The notes under the pieces were generated by a model. That model saw only the letters and a list, made by a program, of their open reading frames with translations, was not told the origin of the DNA and ran no database searches. Shown piece after piece: positions 1 through 7,512 of a stretch of 21,983 nucleotides of DNA (the first letter of the stretch is position 1; every line of letters starts with the position of its first letter). Source of the stretch: a virus; the IMG/VR virus record IMGVR_UViG_3300044953_000076, positions 1 to 21,983 of that record; one strand, given 5' to 3'. The position numbers and the translations under genes are program-made.

Positions 1-2989
1 TACCTGGATAATTAGTTGTTATAAAATCGCCTGTACCAACACTTAAAAAATCGTGACCTGTTAATCGAACGTTTGAAAATTTTGATGTTATAAGTGTTAC
101 GTTATTTTCTTCAACGTCACCATCTATTTGTGTAACGCTATCTGTTAAACGAATAGTTGCTGTACCAGCAGCCGTATTTTCTTCAGTTACAGCACTGATA
201 CGGTAATATCTTGAATTACTTGTAAATTTAACGTTTGCACCTACAACTAATACGTTAGCTGTAGTTAAGGACGTTGCTCCTGATTTTACTGATATTAAAG
301 GACCTAATTGACCTATATTAGCAATAGTAGAACCTGCTGTATTATCGCCAAAAGTAGAATTTAATGTAACTTGAAATGTTGCGCCTGACTCTTTTGTAAT
401 AGTGATAATTTCACCTTTTTGAAAATTACCTGATCTATTTTTAATATGTAAATTATTTAAAGATATGTTATATCTAAAAAATGTAGCAGTTGCTCCTGAT
501 GTAACACCCAAAATTGTAGCCGTACCTGAACCGTTAGTAGCAATAGAATTTGAAATATCAGTGTTTGTAGCTAAACCTATAAATTGAGATTGATTATATC
601 TTATCATATCACCATTACCCAAAACACTAATAGGAGTTTCAGCAACTAACTGGCCATCAGCAACAGCACCATATTCTCCATAAACAGAAGAACCATTTAA
701 ACTTCTGATGAAACCTCCTTCTGAAGCATAATAAGATTTATTACAATAATAAGTAAAACAAGAAACCATTTCTGCTCGGCCGTTTCCATGACACCATATA
801 CCAATACCGTCCGAGTTAATTTGTGTAAAATGTGTTCCTAAAATAGATTTATTACTAGAAGCATTTGTATGTAAAAGGCCATCTATTTTTATACCAACAG
901 CGCCTGTATTTACAGAAGTCATGTCTTGACAATAAGGAGATTGTTCTAAAATAGCTCCTTCAGGATCTAATGAAGTAACAACAGCACCACCAAAACCAGT
1001 GTTAGCACTTAAATGCACTGAGGTGCCTGTCATACCTCTTAATGTCATTAATCGTAAATTTGTTGAATTGTTTAATAACCACATATAAGAAGCGTTATTA
1101 TTTTCTAAAGAAGCAACTGTAATTGTTAAAGTACCTGAGCCACCACAACCTATTTGACCAGCAGTTAATGTAGATGTATCAGATACAGTATAATTATATC
1201 CGCCGTGATAAACTCCAACAGCTGAAACAGTGTTAGAAGATATTGTAACATTAACTACAAGTCCAGCTCCTGAACCTGATGTTGTTACAGGATGTTTATA
1301 TAGGTAAGTGCCGCTTGTAGCACCTGAAATTGTGGATGATATTGATATAGTAGCAATTGTAGATGAACTGCCAGTATTAGGTTGTACTTCAACAGCTCTT
1401 AATGCTTCGCCTCTTACTGAAACTCCTGATGGAACAACTAAAGGTAAATTTTCTCTATACGAACCTGCTTTTATCCATATCAAGTCACCAAAGTTAACAC
1501 TTTTTACAGTTAATACTAAATTTGTTCCTCCTCCTAAATCAGCAGAAGATAACGTAATAGTATCGTTTACAGCAAAATTTTTACCACCATTTATTATAGT
1601 TATATTAGATAATGATAAAGCAGATGTTCCGTCTTTTACAACTTGAATTATAATATTTGAACCTGAGCCTGAGGTTGAAAAAGAACTAACAGTATAAACA
1701 CCTGCTGCACCTCCAGAGCCTCCGCTAAGTGATGAAAACTCTAAAACATCTAACCTGTTTGAAGCTGCTAAAGCAGCTTTTATTGTTTTATAAGGTAAAG
1801 TTTTTGAACCTGGATTTGAATCATTTCCTGAATTAGAAACATATAAAACGTTTTTACCTGATTCATCATAACGCCATTCAGGTATTACACCATTAGATGT
1901 TAAAATTGAACCTGCTGGTCCTAAATCTAATCTTGCAGGAGCACCAGAAGCATTTGTAAAAATCATGTCACCAGCTTCGGACATGACATTACCTTCATCT
2001 CCTACTGCTAATGTTTCCCAAACAGTAGCATCTGTGCCTGGTGTTACACCTTGTTGTCTATCTTTTTTCTGTACGTAAGAACTTCCTACATATCGTACAA
2101 CTTCACCAATTAAATAAGTCGTGCCTGGAGCATATGAACCTTGAAATTTAAAACCTGTGCTGACTAAATCCCAATAAGATGAGTTTACAGCACCTGTGGC
2201 CTGAACAGCAGGATATTGACTTGAATGATTTGTATTTGCTACGTAAGAATTACCTCCGTAGTTAATAACATCTCCTGTTTTGTAAGAAGTGCCGTGTGAA
2301 TATGTTCCTGTTGGTTTATAACCTGTTGTTACAACGTCCCAGTAAGCATTATTTGTAGGTGTATTACCTGCAGGAATTTCTTGTATTGCTATATAAACAT
2401 ATCCACCATAAGTTACTACATCACCTGTTTGGTAATTAGTTGCAGCGTTATAACTATCTTCCCACTGTAAGCCCTCTGTGTAAGTGTTAAATTTTGTTTC
2501 ATCAAATGATGAATCACTACCTGAAGAGGTATGAGCAGTAATACAAATCCATAAACCAGCGCCATATTTAACTACATCATTTACTTTATAATAAGTATTT
2601 AATGCGTATGAACCTTTGTAGTCTGTAGCATCAATATATAATTGAAAATTAGCAGTGTTTAATATAGCTACACCTGCTACAGCAGCTGCTGACGTATGTT
2701 GAGTTGTACAACGATATTGTCTTGCTCCGTATTTTACAACGTCATTTAATTTGTAATGTGTAGAAGCTGCATAATCACCTTTAAAAAAAAGAGATTCTGC
2801 TTGTAATGAATATTTTGAAGCTGCTAAATCTGTATAAAAACCTGCAACTGTAGCCGATGATGTATGATTAGAAGTAACAACATAGGTATTACCTCCATAT
2901 TTTACTATATCATCTATAACATAAGCTGTTGATACAGCCCAATCGCCTCTCCATTTAAATTTAATTCTGCCTAATTGAAAATCTGCCAT
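1..2989 (-). CDS. Giant tailspike/tail-fibre protein with six carbohydrate-binding-like modules and beta-helix region (3' end outside window)
   Basis: An open frame runs from an ATG at 2989 to the window edge without a stop, giving 996 visible residues; the C-terminus lies beyond position 1. Residues about 13-328 hold six degenerate modules of about 50 residues with the pattern Y-x(3)-D/G-D-V-V-x-Y-G-x(3)-Y, later ones ending in Y-W-D, as in carbohydrate-binding module 5/12-type repeats. At about 383-402 follows YVSNSGNDSNPGS and PYKTI, the start typical of DUF1565/pectate-lyase-like right-handed beta-helix proteins; the remainder is Gly/Ser/Asn-rich and repetitive. It probably forms the distal adhesin that binds host surface polysaccharide. 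A catalytic site cannot be identified by eye. It is the last gene in the window and has its own late promoter 22 nt upstream, with no clear Shine-Dalgarno. The virion adhesin role is inferred from module content and neighbours. Confidence 0.85.
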   Translation of the reverse strand, partial: MADFQLGRIKFKWRGDWAVSTAYVIDDIVKYGGNTYVVTSNHTSSATVAGFYTDLAASKYSLQAESLFFKGDYAASTHYKLNDVVKYGARQYRCTTQHTSAAAVAGVAILNTANFQLYIDATDYKGSYALNTYYKVNDVVKYGAGLWICITAHTSSGSDSSFDETKFNTYTEGLQWEDSYNAATNYQTGDVVTYGGYVYIAIQEIPAGNTPTNNAYWDVVTTGYKPTGTYSHGTSYKTGDVINYGGNSYVANTNHSSQYPAVQATGAVNSSYWDLVSTGFKFQGSYAPGTTYLIGEVVRYVGSSYVQKKDRQQGVTPGTDATVWETLAVGDEGNVMSEAGDMIFTNASGAPARLDLGPAGSILTSNGVIPEWRYDESGKNVLYVSNSGNDSNPGSKTLPYKTIKAALAASNRLDVLEFSSLSGGSGGAAGVYTVSSFSTSGSGSNIIIQVVKDGTSALSLSNITIINGGKNFAVNDTITLSSADLGGGTNLVLTVKSVNFGDLIWIKAGSYRENLPLVVPSGVSVRGEALRAVEVQPNTGSSSTIATISISSTISGATSGTYLYKHPVTTSGSGAGLVVNVTISSNTVSAVGVYHGGYNYTVSDTSTLTAGQIGCGGSGTLTITVASLENNNASYMWLLNNSTNLRLMTLRGMTGTSVHLSANTGFGGAVVTSLDPEGAILEQSPYCQDMTSVNTGAVGIKIDGLLHTNASSNKSILGTHFTQINSDGIGIWCHGNGRAEMVSCFTYYCNKSYYASEGGFIRSLNGSSVYGEYGAVADGQLVAETPISVLGNGDMIRYNQSQFIGLATNTDISNSIATNGSGTATILGVTSGATATFFRYNISLNNLHIKNRSGNFQKGEIITITKESGATFQVTLNSTFGDNTAGSTIANIGQLGPLISVKSGATSLTTANVLVVGANVKFTSNSRYYRISAVTEENTAAGTATIRLTDSVTQIDGDVEENNVTLITSKFSNVRLTGHDFLSVGTGDFITTNYPG

Positions 2990-3010
2990 AATTGCAATTT
3001 ATTTTAAATA

Positions 3011-3018
3011 TATTTATA
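3011..3018 (-). promoter_or_regulatory. T4-type late promoter box for the tailspike gene
   Basis: The minus strand reads TATAAATA exactly, the consensus -10 element of T4-like late promoters. It sits in the 42-nt gap between the 203-residue protein gene and the tailspike, 22 nt upstream of the tailspike ATG. Two other exact copies in this window lie at nearly the same distance from start codons. Confidence 0.7.
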
Positions 3019-3031
3019 ATAATTTTTTAAT

Positions 3032-3643
3032 TTATATACTCCATGTTGTATTATTTACAACAGACGTTGATTCAAAGCTATCAAAATTATCACTTGGTAA
3101 TGGTGTTCTGGCTACAGGTTTATTTTCTCTTTTAACCAGTATTCCATCATTATTTATATAATATGTTGACTTAAAATCATACGTAAATTGTTGATATTTA
3201 TCACTATCATTGTTAAAATATCTTTTTTTATTTTGAAAAACTGCAACAGAAATTCCATTACCAGGAGCTATAAGTAGTGTTAATGTTGTTCCTGAAAGAG
3301 TATAATCAGTAAAAGCTGTTTTTTCTATACTATTTACAAATACACTTATCTGTGATATTGTTAAACCTGATATACTTAAATTAAAAACTTTTGTATTTCC
3401 ATCACCTGTAAAAAGTTGAGGATTATCTAAATATTCTTTTCTTTCAGTAGTATAATTGGTTTCATCCACTGGCACAAATTCGGATTTACCTTCTTCAAAA
3501 TATTTTGAGACAGTAATTTCATCATTAACTTTTTCTTTATCATAAAATGTTAAATATAACATACCTTCTGTTGTTCTTCTTAAGCCGTTAAAATTTTTTA
3601 ATTTTGGTACACTTATAGATGTTGTAGGAAGTAAATATGACAT
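3032..3643 (-). CDS. Small virion structural protein (203 aa), unrecognised family
   Basis: A 203-residue protein with an ATG at 3643 that shares its A with the TAA stop of the gene upstream (TAATG), so translation is probably coupled. There is no signal peptide or membrane segment. It is rich in Thr, Asn, Tyr and Phe. A central segment (about residues 75-140) reads like a short beta-sandwich: GDGNTKVFNLS, then SVFVNS and DYTLSGTTLTL. This pattern (a G-x(3)-F-x-L opening followed by V-x-V-N and Y-x-x-x-G-x-x-L) is common in phage tail and neck proteins. It lies between other virion genes and just before the tailspike, so a connector or fibre-attachment role is possible. I do not recognise the family. 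Confidence 0.7.
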   Translation of the reverse strand: MSYLLPTTSISVPKLKNFNGLRRTTEGMLYLTFYDKEKVNDEITVSKYFEEGKSEFVPVDETNYTTERKEYLDNPQLFTGDGNTKVFNLSISGLTISQISVFVNSIEKTAFTDYTLSGTTLTLLIAPGNGISVAVFQNKKRYFNNDSDKYQQFTYDFKSTYYINNDGILVKRENKPVARTPLPSDNFDSFESTSVVNNTTWSI

Positions 3644-3990
3644 TATGAAATCTCCAATATACTAGCAAATGCTTCTATTTCAGGTAACGAAGAGTCTATA
3701 TTTGTTTCTGCTACAATTCTAATTATATCATTTGCTTCTAAATTAACAGGTTTATCTAAAACTAATGTGTTGTTTGTTTCAATTTCTAAAGATTTTCCTA
3801 TATGATAAAAAGTTGTTCCACCATCAGTTGTAACTTTTACATCAACTTTAGCTAAATTTGTTGAACTTTTATTTGAAATATATAAAGCATGTATAACAGC
3901 GACTGTAGACGGTGGGCAAGTATAAAAATTTGCACTAGCATCATTATTAGTAACAATATTCATACCTGCATTTTTAAAAGCACTAGCCAT
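3643..3990 (-). CDS. Small virion structural protein (115 aa)
   Basis: A 115-residue protein, ATG at 3990. Its sequence alternates short beta strands: TVAVIHALYISN, VDVKVTTDGGTTFYHIG, then a paired VLDKPVNLEANDIIRI element. The last part is the phage-type phrase 'preferred value, then L-x-x-x-D-x-I-x-x', seen in small head/tail decoration or collar proteins. No catalytic residues or membrane segment are seen. The gene follows the 128-residue fibre-like gene by 8 nt, and the only good ribosome-binding sequence (GGAGGA) lies inside the last codons of that gene. Its stop overlaps the next start (TAATG). A virion protein is likely; the exact position in the particle is unknown. Confidence 0.7.
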   Translation of the reverse strand: MASAFKNAGMNIVTNNDASANFYTCPPSTVAVIHALYISNKSSTNLAKVDVKVTTDGGTTFYHIGKSLEIETNNTLVLDKPVNLEANDIIRIVAETNIDSSLPEIEAFASILEIS

Positions 3991-3998
3991 TTTTTAAA

Positions 3999-4385
3999 TT
4001 ATCCTCCAAATACTATGGAATACGCTAAAGCGTCACCATCCATAGCCACTGTACCACTTTGATTTGGTAATGTTATTGTTCGATCTGATGTAGGTTCTGC
4101 TACAGTTAAAGTAGTTTCAAAAGCATTTTCAACGTAACCTTCAAATATTAAATTTGCACCATTAAGTGTAATATTATTTGTTGTAATAGCGCCAACGTCC
4201 GTAACACCCTGAAGCGTAACAGCACCGGCACCTCCAACTTCTTTAACTGTTCCTGCAGCATCTTTAGTATAAAATTTACCATCAGGTATATTTAATACTA
4301 ATTCTCCTAATTCAATACTACCTGCTGCAGGTACTGATGCTGGAACAAGAGAACGTCTTGGTTTAATTACTGTGATTACTGGCAT
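3999..4385 (-). CDS. Short tail-fibre-like protein (128 aa)
   Basis: A 128-residue protein with ATG at 4385. Residues about 22-45 carry the phage-fibre N-terminal phrase 'S-I-x-L-G-E-L-V-L-N-x-x-D-G-K-F-Y-T-K-D', used by many fibre and receptor-binding proteins to attach to the particle. Residues about 80-115 carry a fibre repeat, FEG-x(4)-AFETTLTV-x-x-PT-x-DRTITLPN-x-SGTV, which recurs almost unchanged in the 462-residue fibre protein at 15963-17351. The protein is probably a short fibre or a separate attachment piece of a longer one. It ends in FGG-stop, and those codons form the ribosome-binding site of the next gene. A 7-nt gap separates it from the small membrane protein upstream. Confidence 0.75.
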   Translation of the reverse strand: MPVITVIKPRRSLVPASVPAAGSIELGELVLNIPDGKFYTKDAAGTVKEVGGAGAVTLQGVTDVGAITTNNITLNGANLIFEGYVENAFETTLTVAEPTSDRTITLPNQSGTVAMDGDALAYSIVFGG

Positions 4386-4392
4386 AATTTAA

Positions 4393-4533
4393 TTATTTTC
4401 TCAAAATGTTTTTTATTTTATCTATAAATTTATAATTAAATTTTTCGTCTTTTTTACCAACACTATAACCAATTAAAAATGAAACGGCCATAACTGTAAG
4501 TATTGCTAATATATGCCAAACTAAAAATGCCAT
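4393..4533 (-). CDS. Small single-span membrane protein (46 aa)
   Basis: I translated this 46-residue frame by hand. It begins MAFLVWHILAILTVMAVSF and ends with KNILRK before a TAA at 4393-4395. Residues about 3-25 are one hydrophobic transmembrane helix. The rest is short, lysine-rich and probably cytoplasmic. The start shares its A with the stop of the 564-residue fibre gene (TAATG) and has a strong GGAGGAA ribosome-binding site 7-8 nt upstream, inside the last codons of that gene. Small membrane proteins among late phage genes can be holins, antiholins or other lysis or superinfection factors. No family is recognisable, so this is a size-and-topology guess. Confidence 0.7.
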   Translation of the reverse strand: MAFLVWHILAILTVMAVSFLIGYSVGKKDEKFNYKFIDKIKNILRK

Positions 4534-6227
4534 TAATATGTTCCTCCGTCTATTGTTGTAATTGCTACTGAACCACTTGTTACTGTAAAGTTTGCTGCAG
4601 GAAAGTTAGCAATACCTATATTTGCTGATGTTGCTAATTCACCTTGTATTCTCACTGTATTACCTGATACTATCGTATCTATTCCTTCTCCTGTTAAAAA
4701 TTCTAAAGTTTGTTCTAATAAAACTTGTCCTAAGGTTGAAGACTCATCGGATATGTTAATAAAAGGATTTGAAAGTTTATTTCTCGTAATTGAACCTGCT
4801 AACATAGCATTTGTAACACCTAAAGCTTTTACATTTAATGCGTCTGCTGTAATTTCTATTGAACTGTTATCTACTGCTACGTCTAATTGATTACCTGTTT
4901 TTGTTAGAGCAGCACCTGCTGTAATTTGTCCTGCACCTGAAAACTGACTGACTGTTAATGATGTTGAACCTAATGTAGGTGTACCTTCATGTGTAAATAC
5001 ATAACCGTTATCTGCATTTTCTGTTCCTTGTTCTACAAATACAAAAGTGCCACCAGTTATTTCAGAAGCAGTATCAGCATCAACTGCTCTTGTCCACACT
5101 GTGGATGATGTTCTTACGTAAATACCGTTTTGACTTGCTGTTGATTGATTCTTAACTAAAATTCTATCACCATCTGTTAGTGCCACACCATCAAGTGTTG
5201 TAATAGCTGAAGCATAAGTTAATGTAGCTCCTACACCTGAAGCACCGTTATCATATGTTGCAGCTAAATTTACGGTTGTTGCGGCTACAACTGAATTTTT
5301 TACATCCAAACCTTGTGATACAGAATCTACATATTCTTTTGTTGCAAGTGATGTTGTACCAAATCCTGCACGATCTTTATATCCTGCAGGCACTGTAACT
5401 GTAGCTGTGCCGTGTGGTGTTAAAACTATATCTTTATTTGAATCAGTTGTTGTAATTGATTGGCCATTAATTGTAATGTCGTCTACAACTAAAGATGTAA
5501 GTCCTGCAATATCAGTTATTGTTGAACCTAAAGTAAGTGTAGAACTTCCTAAAGTTGTACTTGCATTTTGTAATTTTGCATTTGTAACACCAGCATCTGT
5601 TAACTGTGTTGTACCAATTGAACCAGCAGCAATTGAAAATGATACTTGATTATCTGTAACAGCAGTTACAACTTGTGAATTACCTTGAAAATCTAAAGTT
5701 TCATTTGTATTAAATGTATCTGAACCACTATCACCTGTAATTGTAAAATTAGAAAAAACAGTTTCAAAGGATAAATTTCCTGAACCATCTGTTTTTAAAA
5801 ATTGGCCAGGTGTACCTGTTACTAGAGGTAAAGTTAAAGTATAACTTTCAGCTAAACTGTTAGGAGATTTAATTGTAATTGAATCTGTACCGTTATTTGT
5901 TCCTTCATTAAACTTAATTCCTCCGCCAGTAGTTGTACTATTACCTATAATGATTTGATCAATTGCTTTATTAGCATCTACAATCATACCTGATGTAGCA
6001 GTTAAAACACCTGGTTGATGATCTAATAAATCTGTAAAATATTTACCACCAATGACCTCTTGTGCCGAAGCATTACCGTTGCCATCAAGAGGGCCGACAC
6101 CGATAAAAAGTTTATCTCCTAATGTATTGTAAGTACCTACGGCGTATGAATATGCAAGCTCTCCGATTTTTGCTTCAGCGGGTTTACCTACACCAGGTGA
6201 CGTTCTAATTTTAATTATAGTTGCCAT
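4533..6227 (-). CDS. Tail-fibre protein (564 aa)
   Basis: A 564-residue Thr/Ser/Gly-rich, cysteine-free protein starting at 6227, 3 nt after the previous gene. The N-terminus (about 1-70) contains the attachment phrase IGELAYSYAVGTYNTLGDKLFIG. The middle (about 130-300) has typical fibre segments: 'YTLTLP-x-x-x-G-T-P-G-Q-F-L-K-T-D-G-x-G-x-L', 'GVTNAKL' and 'ITINGQSI'. Residues about 295-430 form a domain widespread in phage fibres: ATKEYVD-x-x-x-QGLD-x-K-x-SV, then LDG-x-x-L-x-x-GDRILVKNQ and NGIYV. 'GVTNAML' near 470 repeats the earlier 'GVTNAKL' element. The protein is likely a structural shaft or fibre of the host-recognition apparatus. It ends in DGGTY, whose codons double as the ribosome-binding site of the small membrane protein. 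Confidence 0.85.
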   Translation of the reverse strand: MATIIKIRTSPGVGKPAEAKIGELAYSYAVGTYNTLGDKLFIGVGPLDGNGNASAQEVIGGKYFTDLLDHQPGVLTATSGMIVDANKAIDQIIIGNSTTTGGGIKFNEGTNNGTDSITIKSPNSLAESYTLTLPLVTGTPGQFLKTDGSGNLSFETVFSNFTITGDSGSDTFNTNETLDFQGNSQVVTAVTDNQVSFSIAAGSIGTTQLTDAGVTNAKLQNASTTLGSSTLTLGSTITDIAGLTSLVVDDITINGQSITTTDSNKDIVLTPHGTATVTVPAGYKDRAGFGTTSLATKEYVDSVSQGLDVKNSVVAATTVNLAATYDNGASGVGATLTYASAITTLDGVALTDGDRILVKNQSTASQNGIYVRTSSTVWTRAVDADTASEITGGTFVFVEQGTENADNGYVFTHEGTPTLGSTSLTVSQFSGAGQITAGAALTKTGNQLDVAVDNSSIEITADALNVKALGVTNAMLAGSITRNKLSNPFINISDESSTLGQVLLEQTLEFLTGEGIDTIVSGNTVRIQGELATSANIGIANFPAANFTVTSGSVAITTIDGGTY

Positions 6228-6230
6228 TTA

Positions 6231-6485
6231 TTAATACTCTCCGCCGTTTAGCGTTAAATTTCCAGTAGTTGTAATAATGTTTGTTCTTGTCACAAACTTT
6301 TGATCACTTGCTCTATATTGTAATAAAGCACCATCATCAAGGCCATCAGTTGTTGTATCTACATCGCCTAATAATTTTAATTGTAATGAATTGTTTTGTA
6401 GCGTGGCACTAGCTGGTATCGTTACTGATACTTTTTGCGGTCCAGCGGATGTAGGTGAACTGATACGAGCAGTTATGTTAGCCAT
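6231..6485 (-). CDS. Small fibre-associated virion protein (84 aa)
   Basis: An 84-residue protein with ATG at 6485. It is preceded by an AGAGAGA purine tract as a plausible ribosome-binding site and a perfect late-promoter box 23 nt upstream. It contains 'LLGDVDTTTDGLDDGALLQYRASDQKFV', the 'D-x-x-x-x-x-x-D-G-x-L-L-x-Y' phrase common in phage fibre N-terminal regions, and it ends NGGEY. The same C-terminal ending style (D/N-GG-x-Y) closes the next gene, which begins 3 nt after this stop. The two may assemble into one fibre. No catalytic motif is seen. Confidence 0.7.
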   Translation of the reverse strand: MANITARISSPTSAGPQKVSVTIPASATLQNNSLQLKLLGDVDTTTDGLDDGALLQYRASDQKFVTRTNIITTTGNLTLNGGEY

Positions 6486-6507
6486 TCAAATCTCTCTTTT
6501 TTTCTTA

Positions 6508-6515
6508 TATTTATA
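6508..6515 (-). promoter_or_regulatory. T4-type late promoter box
   Basis: An exact TATAAATA on the minus strand lies in the 57-nt gap upstream of the 84-residue protein (distance to ATG 23 nt). The transcript would start near 6502 and carry a short leader with an AGAGAGA ribosome-binding tract. It would drive the 84-residue protein and the downstream fibre genes. Confidence 0.75.
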
Positions 6516-6542
6516 TTAAATCTAATTTATAATATATAATAA

Positions 6543-6884
6543 TTAAGAGGTGCTTACTTCAGGTCGTACTGTTATAATGCCTTCTACAACTCTAGTTACT
6601 ACACCAGAGGCAGAAGTTATTTCAACGTCATAGACATATCTTTCTGGATCTAATGCGGCCGTTTGATTGGCCGTTAAGGAAATCGTTAAAACACCAGTGG
6701 TTCTGTCTGCAGCAAATGTTGTTGTTATTGTTGTTCTTGTTCTTGTGGATGCATATCCTTTAGCTAATTTTGCAACAGCCGTAAAACCAGTCAAATCAAA
6801 TACCTCTCCATTTATATCTTTAACTGTTACGTCTGATGTGAATGTTGCACCTTGGTCTATTGATAGATTTGCTACAGCTGCCAT
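6543..6884 (-). CDS. Small beta-sandwich virion protein (113 aa)
   Basis: A 113-residue protein starting immediately after the stop of the upstream gene (TAA then ATG, no gap). It opens 'LSIDQGATFTSDVTVKD', continues with 'FDLTGFTAVAKLAK' and 'TGVLTISLTANQTAALDPERYVYDVEI', and ends 'VVEGIITVRPEVS'. This is the layout of the Ig-like/BppU-type N-terminal fold found in many phage baseplate and receptor-binding proteins. The 'GxFTxxVTVKDxxGxxFDLTG' and 'L(D/E)xGxYVYDVE...G.V.RVVEG.ITV.PEV(S/T)' phrases recur in T4-like marine phages from memory. It probably sits in the baseplate or fibre base. No enzymatic residues are seen. Confidence 0.75.
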   Translation of the reverse strand: MAAVANLSIDQGATFTSDVTVKDINGEVFDLTGFTAVAKLAKGYASTRTRTTITTTFAADRTTGVLTISLTANQTAALDPERYVYDVEITSASGVVTRVVEGIITVRPEVSTS

Positions 6885-7094
6885 TTATTTTTTTTCTTTA
6901 GTTTCCTTAACGTTTATACCTAATTCTTCTACTATTTTATTGTTATAGTATTCAGTTAACACGTCTATTTTTTCAATTTCAATAAGTAATCTTGTCTTAT
7001 TGTTCTGTATTTCTTGTCTTGCTATGATGTAATTCTTCAATTTATCACTGAACTTGGTTTCATCATATTCGTTACCATTAATTGTAATTGCCAT
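6885..7094 (-). CDS. Small phage protein, DUF6447-like (69 aa)
   Basis: The frame opens at 7100 with M-N-M. The second ATG at 7094 is preferred because AAAGGA (7101-7106) sits 6 nt before it and directly abuts the first ATG. With this start the promoter-to-start distance (20 nt) also matches the two other late promoters. The protein begins MAITINGNEYDETKFSDKLKNYI and then forms a charged helix of about 35 residues, likely a coiled coil. The 'ITI-x-G-x-E-Y-D' opening resembles the small DUF6447-type proteins of T4-like cyanophages; this assignment is from memory. The function is unknown. The next gene starts directly after its stop. Confidence 0.7.
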   Translation of the reverse strand: MAITINGNEYDETKFSDKLKNYIIARQEIQNNKTRLLIEIEKIDVLTEYYNNKIVEELGINVKETKEKK

Positions 7095-7113
7095 ATTCAT
7101 TCCTTTGTGTTAT

Positions 7114-7121
7114 TATTTATA
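7114..7121 (-). promoter_or_regulatory. T4-type late promoter box overlapping the end of the cassette
   Basis: An exact TATAAATA on the minus strand overlaps the stop codon (7117-7119) of the last gene of the radical SAM cassette. It is 20 nt upstream of the ATG at 7094, with AAAGGA in between. The downstream virion block can therefore be transcribed independently of the cassette. Confidence 0.75.
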
Positions 7122-7512
7122 TAAAAAATTCAGCCTTATAATAACTTCTTATATCTGGTATTATACCTTTATTTTCATTAAAAGGTGTAATTTTTTTTAA
7201 TATTTCATCATAAGTATATGTATCTTCATTATAGATTTTAAAATAGGGATCATTACCATATAATAAATCTTTGTCATTTAATAATTCTATAAAATCTTCG
7301 CCGAAATCTTTTGACAGCCAATGTGCATAACATATGGCCACTACATAACTTTTAGAAGGATATATAAAGCCCATATCTTTATTAAAAAAATATTGTATTG
7401 CATTTTCAATTATATCTTTAGAAAATTGTATTTTTATTTTATTTAAATCGTCAGCGTAATCATTATTTAACTTATGATATAACGCTTGCCTGATTTTCCA
7501 TTCTTTTACCAT
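7117..7512 (-). CDS. Unrecognised 131-aa protein, last gene of the modification cassette
   Basis: A 131-residue protein with ATG at 7512. It overlaps the preceding radical SAM gene by 41 nt, and no clear ribosome-binding site precedes this ATG, so the start is uncertain. The sequence is predicted mostly helical at the N-terminus (residues 1-75, with 'FSKDIIENAIQYFFNKDMGF' and 'YVVAICYAHWLSKDFGEDFIELL'). The C-terminal half is acidic and Tyr-rich. There is one cysteine and no metal-binding motif. I do not recognise the family. Its position as the final, overlapping member of the radical SAM/oxygenase operon suggests it belongs to that system, for example as a substrate-binding or accessory protein, but nothing in the sequence proves it. 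AT-rich composition matches the enzyme genes. Confidence 0.6.
   Translation of the reverse strand: MVKEWKIRQALYHKLNNDYADDLNKIKIQFSKDIIENAIQYFFNKDMGFIYPSKSYVVAICYAHWLSKDFGEDFIELLNDKDLLYGNDPYFKIYNEDTYTYDEILKKITPFNENKGIIPDIRSYYKAEFFI

Noticed and set aside
1308-1646. Plus-strand ORFs (for example 1308-1646, 5407-5649, 10869-11117, 14712-15182, 16468-16923, 17696-18145)
   Set aside because: All lie opposite well-supported minus-strand genes, have no ribosome-binding site and no recognisable domain, and are shadows of biased codon use.
7095-7100. First ATG at 7100 for the DUF6447-like protein
   Set aside because: AAAGGA abuts this ATG with no spacing; the ATG at 7094 has proper spacing.
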